A stretch of DNA of 13,954 bases from Eggerthella sp. CAG:209 (GCA_000436075.1 FR884647.1:47061-61014); one strand, 5' to 3'. Counted from the first letter of the stretch, positions 1 to 5,758 are shown. Notes: generated from the sequence alone by a model not told the origin. Numbers and translations are program-made.

Positions 1-180
1 CTTTCTGGTTTAAAGTGTCGCCTGCAATAAGAACTGCACAGATAAAGATGCGCCGTGTCCGGACTGCTCTGTTCCTGGTGATATACAGGGTTATTCCGAG
101 TTGTCATTCTTGGGGCTTTTTGCCTATAGCTCCATCCTGGGGCTGTCCTAAGGGTCTGAAAACAAAAATATGGCCCGAAC

Positions 181-321
181 TGCAACTTTTTTGCGATTAA
201 GGATTGTCGCAGGGCGCAAAGGCGCAAATTGCGGCCCAGAATCGCAGCAAATCAGTTGTGGAGCAGTCCCCTTCCGCTTTGCAGATGGGGGAAAGGAGTC
301 CGCAATCGCAAAAAAGCTGCA
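181..321. repeat. 18-bp-arm inverted repeat enclosing 105 nt
   Basis: CTTTTTTGCGATT at 186-198 is the exact reverse complement of AATCGCAAAAAAG at 304-316. After one mismatch (185/317) the pairing continues for four bases (181-184 with 318-321), so 17 of 18 positions pair. The enclosed bases contain the GGCGCAAA tandem and the small palindrome CGCAAATTGCG (223-233). It could be the closing stem of a structured RNA, a miniature transposable element or a DNA-protein site. I saw no target-site duplication at the edges and no known RNA family motif. Confidence 0.6.
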
Positions 322-408
322 AGAAAGCCGAGATTTTTGTTTTCACAACGAGGAGTTGTGTGGTCATGCAACAAAAAGTGGATTATCTGGGTGGAGTGCA
401 AGATATTT

Positions 409-424
409 CGTTTCACGTGAAACA
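409..424. promoter_or_regulatory. parS: parS centromere site (ParB-binding), intergenic
   Basis: The 16-mer CGTTTCACGTGAAACA differs from the widely conserved bacterial parS consensus TGTTTCACGTGAAACA only at the first base, and the 14-bp core GTTTCACGTGAAAC is a perfect palindrome. In bacteria with a ParABS system such sites nucleate ParB spreading and SMC loading and cluster near oriC. No parA or parB gene lies in the window. The housekeeping neighbours and a second copy at 12603-12618 fit an origin-proximal location. Confidence 0.88.
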
Positions 425-677
425 GGACGCTGTGTCTGAATCGGGTTTTTCGGAGCGGTTGGCGCGCTGTTCGGAAATTTCGAGCGCCGGGGCTGTCGCT
501 GTTCGCCGACTTCAATAGAGGGAGCTCCTTTTATGGAGGGGGTGTGATTAAACAGCGGTGATACGTGGGCAAATTGTGCGAACGAAATCACGAAATTGAC
601 GTTGTGCAAAAATAGCATGCGTTGCACCTGCTCATCGGGTGCGACCTCGTTTCGTACCGTAGGAAAAAGGAACATAC

Positions 678-1856
678 ATGAAGCACGGAGCTCTTCTTCG
701 CAAGATTTCTGTTGTCGGCGTATCCGCCGCCTGCTGCATTGCCTTGGTTGGTTGTGGTGGCACGAATTACGGCTATACCGGCGGCGTTGCAGCAACGGTA
801 AATGGCGCTGAGATTCAGGAAGACACCATCACTAAGTACATTCAGGACTTCCGCACTAGCTCAGACCTCACCAGCGACGACGACTGGGGCAATTGGATGA
901 AGGAGAATTCCTTTGACCCTGCCACCGTTCGCGATCAGGTGATCGATTACTACGTCGAAAACGAGCTGAAGAAACAGGCGTGCGACGAAAAGGGCATCAC
1001 GGTTGAACAGTCTCAGGTTGACGATGAGATCAGCAACATGAAGGCCAACTACGACAGCGATGATGCTTGGAAGCAGGCTCTATCCTCTGCTGGTTTGACC
1101 GAGGATCAGTATCGCGAGTCCGTCGAAGCTGGCTTGCTTGATAAGGCCTTGGAGGACGCGGTTGCTGGAGATGCAGCCACCGCTGATGATTCTAAAGTTC
1201 TAGATATGCTGAACACGTATTACACCATGTTTAATGGTGCTAAGAAATCTTCTCATATCTTGTTCGCTTCGAGTGACACTGAAAAGGCTCAGGAAGTGCT
1301 CGATCAGATCAACGCGGGAACGCTTGACTTCGCCGAAGCTGCCAAGCAGTACTCCACTGATACAGCCTCTGCGGCCGACGGTGGCAATGTTGGTTGGGAC
1401 GCTATCAATTCCTTTGTAACCGACTACACCGACGCCCTTGATGGCCTTTCCGTTGGCCAGGTATCTGGTTTGGTAACGAGCGATTACGGCATTCACATCA
1501 TCAAGTGCACCGATGAGTTCACCTGCGACGGCAAGGCAACCAGCCTTTCTGCATACCCTCAGGAGTTCGTTGACTACATTTCGAACATTGTGAAGGATCA
1601 GAGCAAGTCCACGGCATATTCCAATTGGTTCAACGACTACAAGGCTCAGGCGGACATCCAGAACAACGATATGCCCGAGAATGTCCCTTACAACCTTGAT
1701 ATGACCAAATACGACAACAGCGATTCGTCGAGCGATAACTCCGATGGTTCTAGCAATGGGGCTTCCGCTGATACCAATGCTGATGCGTCGGCTACGGAGG
1801 GCTCATCGGAATCTTCCAATGAGCAGAGCTCAGATTCCGAGAATTCTGGTCAGTAA
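678..1856 (+). CDS. PPIC-type peptidyl-prolyl isomerase lipoprotein (PrsA/SurA-like foldase)
   Basis: The 392-residue product begins with a lipoprotein signal peptide: basic n-region (R8, K9), hydrophobic core and lipobox LVGC with the acylated Cys at 26. It is therefore probably anchored to the outer face of the membrane, where it would help fold exported proteins. Residues about 35-185 resemble the N-terminal chaperone part of SurA/PrsA proteins. Residues about 190-278 form a rotamase domain with the typical SSHILF (191-196), GGNVGW (235-240) and GIHIIK (271-276) blocks. The last 45 residues (from about 347) are a Ser/Asp/Asn/Glu-rich low-complexity tail, unusual for PrsA and possibly a flexible spacer or wall-interacting segment. 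The ATG at 678 is preceded by AAGGAAC at a suitable distance. The gene is followed by a strong terminator, so it is probably monocistronic. Family assignment is firm; whether it is the main PrsA is unknown. Confidence 0.88.
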   Translation: MKHGALLRKISVVGVSAACCIALVGCGGTNYGYTGGVAATVNGAEIQEDTITKYIQDFRTSSDLTSDDDWGNWMKENSFDPATVRDQVIDYYVENELKKQACDEKGITVEQSQVDDEISNMKANYDSDDAWKQALSSAGLTEDQYRESVEAGLLDKALEDAVAGDAATADDSKVLDMLNTYYTMFNGAKKSSHILFASSDTEKAQEVLDQINAGTLDFAEAAKQYSTDTASAADGGNVGWDAINSFVTDYTDALDGLSVGQVSGLVTSDYGIHIIKCTDEFTCDGKATSLSAYPQEFVDYISNIVKDQSKSTAYSNWFNDYKAQADIQNNDMPENVPYNLDMTKYDNSDSSSDNSDGSSNGASADTNADASATEGSSESSNEQSSDSENSGQ

Positions 1857-1877
1857 AAACCAATTAATCAGGCTTTC

Positions 1878-1910
1878 CCAAGGCCACCTCGCATGAGGTG
1901 GCCTTGGTTT
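1878..1910 (+). terminator. intrinsic terminator after the foldase gene
   Basis: A perfect 13-bp stem (1878-1890 with 1895-1907) closes a GCAT loop and is followed by TTTATCT. It separates the foldase gene from the ABC gene. Its GGCCACC/GGTGGCC core recurs in the terminator after rplI. Confidence 0.85.
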
Positions 1911-1927
1911 ATCTAGAAAGGCAAACA

Positions 1928-2722
1928 ATGGAAACGAAACCGCCTCTTATTGAGCTTCATGACGCCGTAGTTCGTCGTAAGGGAAAAGAGATTTTGAATG
2001 TAGGGGACTTCACCCTGCAGCAAGGCGAAAGCATTGCCCTTATCGGCCCTAATGGCGCTGGAAAATCGACCTTTATCCACCTCATAACCCGCGAAGTGTT
2101 TCCTCTTCATCGCGATGAGCCCCCGGTGCTGTTCAAAGGAAAGTCGTTGGTCACCCTAGAAGAGGTTAAGCAATGCTTAGGTATTGTCTCTTCAACGATG
2201 CAAGATCAGATAACCGTTCATCTCCCAGCTCTTGATGTGGTGTATGGCGGGTTGTTTGGCGTTCTTGGTGTTCCCCGCCGCCACAGCATGACCGAAGCAG
2301 GTAAGGAAAAGGCCTTGCGTGCTTTGGAATTCCTGGGAATGAAGGAGCACGCCGATCGAGACATCATGACGATGTCTTCTGGCCAGGCTCGTCGCGTGCT
2401 TATTGCCCGTGCGCTTGTCCATGACCCTGAAGTATTGGTGTTCGACGAGCCAACTACGGCACTCGACCCCGAGGGGATGTATTTCGTTCGCAAGGCAATG
2501 CGTGATTTAGTTGCTGCTGGCAAGTCGATTATTTTGGTTACGCACTATCCCGAAGACATTATTCCTGAAATTAAGCGTGTGGTAATGATCAAAGACGGCA
2601 AGCTTTATGGAGACAAATCCAAGGAAGAAGCCCTTACTACCGAGTGTGTCTCCGACCTTTTTGAAGTTCCTTTAAAAATCTTGTCAGAAGATGGCTATTT
2701 TTCTCTTGTCAGCCGGTACTAA
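1928..2722 (+). CDS. ABC transporter ATP-binding protein (orphan ATPase)
   Basis: The 264-residue protein is a single ABC nucleotide-binding domain. Walker A GPNGAGKST is at 40-48, a Q-loop lies near 92, the signature is MSSGQ (149-153, a variant of LSGGQ), Walker B VLVFDEP is at 169-175, the D-loop is at about 179-181 and the switch His is H206 (THYPED). It should bind and hydrolyse ATP on the cytoplasmic side of a transporter, but no permease or binding protein lies next to it, so the substrate cannot be read from context. The layout recalls stand-alone YlmA/ModF-like ATPases; this is a weak comparison. I chose ATG 1928 because AGAAAGG (1914-1920) precedes it by 7 bases. An upstream in-frame GTG at 1898 lies inside the preceding terminator stem and has no ribosome binding site. 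No terminator was seen before the tRNA gene that follows. Confidence 0.85.
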   Translation: METKPPLIELHDAVVRRKGKEILNVGDFTLQQGESIALIGPNGAGKSTFIHLITREVFPLHRDEPPVLFKGKSLVTLEEVKQCLGIVSSTMQDQITVHLPALDVVYGGLFGVLGVPRRHSMTEAGKEKALRALEFLGMKEHADRDIMTMSSGQARRVLIARALVHDPEVLVFDEPTTALDPEGMYFVRKAMRDLVAAGKSIILVTHYPEDIIPEIKRVVMIKDGKLYGDKSKEEALTTECVSDLFEVPLKILSEDGYFSLVSRY

Positions 2723-2735
2723 GATGGTGTAAAGT
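2706..2735 (+). promoter_or_regulatory. predicted promoter of the tRNA-Ser(GGA) gene
   Basis: TTGTCA (2706-2711, 5/6 match to TTGACA), an 18-base spacer and TAAAGT (2730-2735, 4/6 match to TATAAT) lie a suitable distance upstream of the tRNA at 2768. The -35 element overlaps the last codons of the ABC gene, so tRNA transcription probably starts independently at about 2742. Confidence 0.5.
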
Positions 2736-2767
2736 ACATCCTTGCATGCGCGGGAAGCGCTGCAGCT

Positions 2768-2860
2768 GGAGAGATGTCCGAGTCTGGCTTAAGGAGCACG
2801 ATTGGAAATCGTGTATACGCCAAAAGCGTATCTGGGGTTCGAATCCCCATCTCTCCGCCA
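2768..2860 (+). tRNA. tRNA-Ser (anticodon GGA)
   Basis: Acceptor arms GGAGAGA (2768-2774) and TCTCTCC (2850-2856) pair fully, followed by discriminator G and an encoded CCA (2858-2860). The anticodon stem CACGA/TCGTG holds the loop TTGGAAA, giving anticodon GGA at 2804-2806, which reads UCC and UCU. The extended variable arm (TACGC/GCGTA stem) and the GGTTCGAATCC T-loop are typical of class II serine tRNAs. Confidence 0.97.
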
Positions 2861-2870
2861 GTGATTTTTC

Positions 2871-2900
2871 GAAAGCGCCTGTTTTGGGCGCTTTCTTTTT
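2871..2900 (+). terminator. intrinsic terminator after tRNA-Ser(GGA)
   Basis: GAAAGCGCC (2871-2879) pairs with GGCGCTTTC (2887-2895) over a 7-base loop and is followed by five T residues. It lies between the two serine tRNAs, so the second needs its own promoter or read-through. Confidence 0.88.
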
Positions 2901-2932
2901 CACCAGCTCCTTTGGTGGCTGATACATATTTT

Positions 2933-3025
2933 GGAAGGGTGGCAGAGCGGCTGAATGCGGCGGTCTCGAAAACCGTTTTACCGGTACTCCCGGTAACGAG
3001 GGTTCAAATCCCTCCCCTTCCGCCA
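2933..3025 (+). tRNA. tRNA-Ser (anticodon CGA)
   Basis: Acceptor arms GGAAGGG (2933-2939) and CCCTTCC (3015-3021) pair, followed by discriminator G and encoded CCA (3023-3025). The anticodon loop CTCGAAA within stem GCGGT/ACCGT gives anticodon CGA (2967-2969), which reads UCG. A long variable arm (TACCGG/CCGGTA-type stem) and the GGTTCAAATCC T-loop confirm a serine tRNA. Confidence 0.97.
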
Positions 3026-3032
3026 GTGTTTT

Positions 3033-3059
3033 AAGGTCTGCCTTTGGCGGGCCTTTTTT
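3033..3059 (+). terminator. intrinsic terminator after tRNA-Ser(CGA)
   Basis: AAGGTCTGCC (3033-3042) pairs with GGCGGGCCTT (3046-3055), with two G-T pairs and a TTT loop, and runs into a T tract ending at 3059. Confidence 0.85.
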
Positions 3060-3095
3060 CGTATAGACAGCCAAAGCTGCATATCTGGAAGTATA

Positions 3096-3204
3096 GGGGC
3101 AGGTCCATTTTCCCACCTAGTTGTAGAGCACCGAGGTAGCGCCCCCTGCACAATCTCTTGCGGTGGGACCTTTTCCTTAGGCTGGGGATATGGGACCTGT
3201 CCCC
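3096..3204. repeat. REP-like inverted pair of GGGGACAGGTCC elements
   Basis: GGGGCAGGTCC (3096-3106) and GGGACCTGTCCCC (3192-3204) are inverted copies of one element, differing by a single-base gap. The similarity continues inward: ATTTTCCCA after the first copy resembles ATATCCCCA, the complement of the bases before the second. A related GGTGGGACCTTTTCC lies at 3162-3176. Short palindromes of this GGGGACAGGTCC kind are known as dispersed intergenic repeats in many bacteria. No gene is visible in 3060-3319. Confidence 0.45.
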
Positions 3205-3252
3205 ATACTCCCAACCTTCATGGATGGGTTGTGCTCGTTGGCGGAGTTTGGG

Positions 3253-3281
3253 TTGGGCTTTTTTGCTCGCGAGAGTACACT
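3253..3281 (+). promoter_or_regulatory. weak promoter candidate for the 164-residue protein gene
   Basis: TTGGGC (3253-3258), a 17-base spacer and TACACT (3276-3281) lie about 40 bases before the start codon. Agreement with the sigma-70 consensus is partial (3/6 and 4/6). A preceding terminator at 3033-3059 makes a local promoter necessary. Confidence 0.3.
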
Positions 3282-3319
3282 GGGCTGCATTGGTTTAGAA
3301 GAAAAGGGAAAGGACGACC

Positions 3320-3814
3320 ATGGTAGATCGTGTGGTAGATCCCGAAAACGATATCCCCGTAGAAGACGTTGACGACGTGCTGAAGGCTGTTATCGTCGCT
3401 GTTTTGGACGAAGCTGCCGACAAGATGGAAGAGGGCAAAGACGTTATCCCCTTCACTGGTCTTGCGGTAAAGGAAAACCTCTTCATTGAAACGCATCCGG
3501 GCGACGATGCCGAGGAGTGCTTCCTGGCTGCCCGTAAAGAGGTCCAGGGCGCTCGCGGCGCTACGGCATACGCTTTCTGCTACGACGGTTATGTTGACAC
3601 CGATGAAGGCCAGAAGGACGCGCTTATCGCCGAAGGTGGTTTGCCTGGCGAAGAGCAGGGGTACGCATTTGGCTACCTTTACGATGAGGACGGCATTGAA
3701 CGTGAGGTTGTCTACATCGGTCCTGCTCCCAACTTTATGGAAAACCTCAAGCTTGAGCTTGAGATGGAGGGAACCCTCGATCCTAAAGAACAGGAAAAAG
3801 CAACCGAGGAATAG
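3320..3814 (+). CDS. acidic hypothetical protein, 164 residues
   Basis: I do not recognise this protein. It has a proper start (ATG 3320 with AAAGGA upstream), codon use like its neighbours, and a strong terminator right after its stop, all of which argue for a real gene. The product is strongly acidic, has no signal peptide or membrane segment, and should be cytoplasmic. Residues about 15-40 look helical (DDVLKAVIVAVLDEAADKMEE). The middle has a GARGATAYAFCYDGYVDTDEG stretch (77-97) and a GYAFGYLYDEDG stretch (114-125), which look like a beta-rich core with alternating aromatic and acidic residues. The tail is Glu/Lys-rich. It is flanked by tRNA genes and the ribosomal operon, but terminators on both sides make it a single-gene unit, so the context gives no function. 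Confidence 0.75.
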   Translation: MVDRVVDPENDIPVEDVDDVLKAVIVAVLDEAADKMEEGKDVIPFTGLAVKENLFIETHPGDDAEECFLAARKEVQGARGATAYAFCYDGYVDTDEGQKDALIAEGGLPGEEQGYAFGYLYDEDGIEREVVYIGPAPNFMENLKLELEMEGTLDPKEQEKATEE

Positions 3815-3824
3815 AAAACTCGGT

Positions 3825-3860
3825 CGAGGGAGCCGGCAGCGATGCCGGCTCTCGTTTTTT
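3825..3860 (+). terminator. intrinsic terminator after the 164-residue protein gene
   Basis: GGGAGCCGGCA (3828-3838) pairs with TGCCGGCTCTC (3843-3853), with one G-T pair, around a GCGA loop and is followed after G3854 by six T residues (3855-3860). Confidence 0.9.
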
Positions 3861-3926
3861 GCGCGCTGAATCCGTTATTCGGAAACAAGGTATGAGGCTT
3901 ATGCGGAAACCGGGCCGCCGCCAAGC

Positions 3927-3955
3927 TTTCGCAGGAGTTTCGCATGCTTTTCGCA
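3927..3955. repeat. three TTTCGCA direct repeats with 11-bp phasing
   Basis: TTTCGCA occurs at 3927-3933, 3938-3944 and 3949-3955, each start exactly 11 bp after the last, so all copies would face the same side of the helix. This is what an operator for a cooperatively binding protein looks like. The position upstream of rpsF suggests a role in that operon, but no regulator is known to me for this sequence. Confidence 0.45.
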
Positions 3956-4051
3956 CCAATTTCAGATAAGGGGAATAGGATGGTTTCAGGAAATCTGTAA
4001 GACTAATGTGTGCAAACCGTGAGTTCTCGTAAAGTCATTAGTTCTTCCTTT

Positions 4052-4114
4052 CCTTGTTTGGTAACCTAACAAGGCTAATTTCCTGCTTCGGGGTAGCCTT
4101 TAAACCCGAAGCCG
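4052..4114 (+). promoter_or_regulatory. structured rpsF leader, candidate S6:S18 autoregulatory element
   Basis: Three pairings are possible: A, CCTTGTT/AACAAGG (4052-4058/4068-4074); B, AAGGCTA/TAGCCTT (4071-4077 with 4094-4100, of which 4072-4077 with 4094-4099 is the firm part); and C, GCTTCGGG/CCCGAAGC (4085-4092/4105-4112). B excludes A. B and C interleave and would form an H-type pseudoknot just before the ribosome binding site. rpsF leaders in many phyla bind the S6:S18 complex for feedback control, with a CCG trinucleotide important. A CCG lies at 4112-4114, at the foot of helix C. The structure is seen in sequence; the regulatory role is inferred. Confidence 0.5.
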
Positions 4115-4136
4115 TAAGTCCAGAGGAGGTGAACTG

Positions 4137-4430
4137 ATGAAGGCTTATGAACTCTTGTATTTTGTAGCTCCGTCTATCGACGAAGAATCTCGTCTCGCTG
4201 TTATGAAGCGTATCGAGACCGCCCTCGCAGAAGGTAACGGTGTCGTTGATAATGTTGATAACTGGGGTAAGCGCAAGCTCGCTTACGAAATCAACGGTCT
4301 GACCGACGGTGATTACACCCTTATCGATTTCCATGCAGAGCCCAGCAACATTGCTGAACTCGACCGCGTACTCCGCATCTCCGATGCTGTTGTACGTCAC
4401 ATGATCGTTGCTCGCACCGATCGCGATTAA
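4137..4430 (+). CDS. rpsF: 30S ribosomal protein S6
   Basis: The 97-residue protein has the usual S6 length and fold signature: an N-terminal MKAYELLYFV strand, then WGKRKLAYEI (43-52) and a C-terminal DRVLRISDAVVRHMIVAR helix/strand region (76-93). S6 binds 16S rRNA as a complex with S18 in the platform of the small subunit, and the S18 gene follows two genes downstream. The ribosome binding site GAGGAGGT before ATG 4137 is strong. No long acidic tail follows the core fold. It heads the rpsF-ssb-rpsR-rplI operon and its leader is a likely site of translational feedback. Confidence 0.97.
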   Translation: MKAYELLYFVAPSIDEESRLAVMKRIETALAEGNGVVDNVDNWGKRKLAYEINGLTDGDYTLIDFHAEPSNIAELDRVLRISDAVVRHMIVARTDRD

Positions 4431-4449
4431 TTTTCAAGGAAATCAAAAG

Positions 4450-4467
4450 GTGGACGGACTAGTCCAC
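4450..4467 (+). other. small hairpin between rpsF and ssb
   Basis: GTGGAC (4450-4455) pairs with GTCCAC (4462-4467) over six bases; the loop side contains the palindrome GGACTAGTCC. No T tract follows, so it is unlikely to terminate. It may be a processing or mRNA-stability structure that sets ssb levels apart from ribosomal proteins. Confidence 0.4.
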
Positions 4468-4487
4468 GTTGTGAAAGAGGTATCGAT

Positions 4488-4940
4488 ATGAGTATCAATC
4501 GAGTTGTAATCAGCGGAAACCTTACCCGTGATCCCGATTTGCGTTCCACCGCAAGTGGCATGCCTGTTCTGGGCTTCGGCGTCGCAGTCAACGACCGCCG
4601 CAAGAACCAGCAGACGGGTGAATGGGAAGATTACCCCAACTTTATTGATTGCACTATGTTTGGTGCTCGCGCACAGAGCGTTTCCCGCTTCCTTTCCAAG
4701 GGTAGCAAGGTGGCCATCGAAGGAAAGCTTCGTTGGAGCCAGTGGGAACGCGATGGCCAGAAGCGTAGCAAGATCGAAGTCATTGTTGATGAGATCGAGT
4801 TCATGACTAGCCGCAACGATGGTGCTCCTCGCGCCGCGACACCCATGGCAGCGCCTATGGCTCAGGCACCGATGGCGGCAGCTCCAATGGCCGCACCAGT
4901 TGTAGATGCTTCCGTTTACGACGACGACATTCCGTTCTAA
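4488..4940 (+). CDS. ssb: single-stranded DNA-binding protein
   Basis: The 150-residue protein has an OB-fold domain (about 1-107) with the typical N-terminal [18 protein letters not shown] and the [29 protein letters not shown] core. It binds single-stranded DNA as a tetramer during replication and repair. A flexible linker (about 112-143) rich in Ala, Pro and Met contains four PMA repeats. The acidic tip DDDIPF (145-150) is the conserved docking site for partners such as helicases, nucleases and PolIII chi-like subunits. GAAAGAGG before ATG 4488 gives the start. Placement between the S6 and S18 genes is the common bacterial arrangement. Confidence 0.97.
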   Translation: MSINRVVISGNLTRDPDLRSTASGMPVLGFGVAVNDRRKNQQTGEWEDYPNFIDCTMFGARAQSVSRFLSKGSKVAIEGKLRWSQWERDGQKRSKIEVIVDEIEFMTSRNDGAPRAATPMAAPMAQAPMAAAPMAAPVVDASVYDDDIPF

Positions 4941-4959
4941 TCATTCGAAAGAGGTTAAC

Positions 4960-5220
4960 ATGTCTGACTACACCAAGCAGCCTCGTCGAAAGTATTGCCA
5001 GTTCTGCAAGGATCATGCGGAATACGTCGACTACAAAGACACTCAGATGCTGCGCAAGTATGTTACTGACCGTGGGAAGATCAAGCCCCGCCGTGTTACG
5101 GGCGCTTGCACCCAGCACCAGCGCGATATTGCCAATGCTGTTAAGCGCGCACGCGAAATGGCTCTCATGCCCTACGCTGTGCCTGCTGTAAGCGGCCGCG
5201 GCGATCGCCGTAATCGCTAA
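4960..5220 (+). CDS. rpsR: 30S ribosomal protein S18, probable zinc-binding form
   Basis: The 86-residue protein carries the S18 hallmark [16 protein letters not shown] (40-55) and a C-terminal basic helix. It pairs with S6 on 16S rRNA. C13 and C16 (a CxxC) together with C50 and H53 make a plausible zinc site, so this looks like the cysteine-containing (C+) type of S18. I start at ATG 4960, which has GAAAGAGG 5-12 bases upstream and gives the standard N-terminus. A longer frame opening at 4906 would overlap the end of ssb and add an unrelated peptide. It lies 19 bases after ssb and 13 before rplI. Confidence 0.96.
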   Translation: MSDYTKQPRRKYCQFCKDHAEYVDYKDTQMLRKYVTDRGKIKPRRVTGACTQHQRDIANAVKRAREMALMPYAVPAVSGRGDRRNR

Positions 5221-5233
5221 AGAGGAGGATGAA

Positions 5234-5758
5234 ATGAAAGTTATCCTTCTTACCGAAGTTAAGAACAAGGGCGGCGAAGGCGACGTTGTAGACGTAGCTC
5301 CCGGCTTTGCTAACAACTACCTGCTTCCCCAGGGTATGGCCGTTCTGGCAACCAAGGGCAACCTGAAGCAGCTCGAGCAGCGCAAACACAACATCGCTGC
5401 TCGCGAAGAGAACCGCATTGCTGATGCCAACAAGATGAAGGCTCAGCTCGAGGCTCTTACCGTTAAGGTTGAGGTTCGCGTAGGCGAAGAGGGCGTTCTC
5501 TTTGGCTCCGTAACCGCTCAGATGGTAGCTGACGCTGTTAAGGCTCAGGCTGACCTCGACATTGACCGCCGTCGCGTTGAGATCAAGAATGCCATCAAGT
5601 CCGCTGGCGAGCACACCGTTGTTGTGTCTCTCTATCGCGACATCAAGGCTAACCTCGCCCTGCTCGTAGGCGACGAGGCAACCTTCGCTGCCCCTGCTGA
5701 GGAAGCTGCTGAAGAAGCAGTAGAGGCAGAAGAGGCAACTGAAGAAGCTGCTGAGTAG
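5234..5758 (+). CDS. rplI: 50S ribosomal protein L9
   Basis: Residues 1-52 match the L9 N-terminal domain, with the signature GGEGDVVDVAPGFANNYLLP (13-32) followed by QGMAVLAT. A long connecting helix (about 41-78) leads to the C-terminal domain (to about 148). L9 binds 23S rRNA near the L1 stalk and helps keep the reading frame. At 174 residues it is longer than the usual roughly 150. The extra 25 residues (from about 150) are a Glu/Ala-rich tail, which I regard as a lineage-specific extension. The start ATG 5234 follows GAGGAGG. It is the last gene of the operon, with a strong terminator 19 bases after its stop. Confidence 0.96.
   Translation: MKVILLTEVKNKGGEGDVVDVAPGFANNYLLPQGMAVLATKGNLKQLEQRKHNIAAREENRIADANKMKAQLEALTVKVEVRVGEEGVLFGSVTAQMVADAVKAQADLDIDRRRVEIKNAIKSAGEHTVVVSLYRDIKANLALLVGDEATFAAPAEEAAEEAVEAEEATEEAAE

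Larger units (their letters stand above)
1..677. other. long non-coding stretch upstream of the foldase gene
   Basis: No open frame here looks like a real protein: the frames are short, overlap one another, lack good ribosome binding sites and have low-complexity or Arg/Cys-rich translations. What it holds is DNA or RNA structure: an inverted repeat with 18-bp arms (181-198 and 304-321), a tandem GGCGCAAA pair (213-220 and 221-228), a 6-bp hairpin CACAAC/GTTGTG (344-349/355-360) and a parS site (409-424). The first bases could still be the 3' end or flank of a gene lying to the left, but no protein family is recognisable there. Confidence 0.6.
3861..4136 (+). promoter_or_regulatory. leader and upstream region of the rpsF operon
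   Basis: These 276 bases contain no gene. The first part holds GGAAAC-containing elements (3878-3886 and 3902-3910) and three phased TTTCGCA repeats (3927-3955). The second part, next to rpsF, contains the hairpins described separately (4052-4114) and the strong ribosome binding site GAGGAGGT before ATG 4137. The operon promoter must lie here, because a terminator closes the preceding gene, but I cannot place it with confidence. Confidence 0.6.

Noticed and set aside
181..321. Inverted repeat as an insertion sequence or MITE
   Set aside because: No target-site duplication is visible and no transposase is nearby; kept only as an unexplained repeat.
255..385. DnaA-box-like sites suggesting oriC in the first 677 bases
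   Set aside because: The best matches are only 7 of 9 (TGTGGAGCA and AGTGGATTA), there is no AT-rich unwinding element and no cluster. Origin proximity is supported, but not oriC itself.
15..518. Several overlapping + strand open frames of 61-104 residues
   Set aside because: They overlap in all frames, have no family resemblance or good ribosome binding sites, and cover the inverted repeat and parS site, which explains shared peptide fragments such as VSRET.
364..795. 143-residue minus-strand frame
   Set aside because: It runs antisense over the foldase start and parS, with an Arg/Ser/Gln-rich composition typical of a shadow frame.
1898..1927. GTG start of the ABC gene at 1898
   Set aside because: It lies inside the 3' arm of the preceding terminator with no ribosome binding site; ATG 1928 has a good one.
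2709..3214. Minus-strand frames over the tRNA genes
   Set aside because: They are the complement of tRNA and terminator sequence and show the known spurious 'GFEPS/GLNPR'-type peptides produced by antisense tRNAs.
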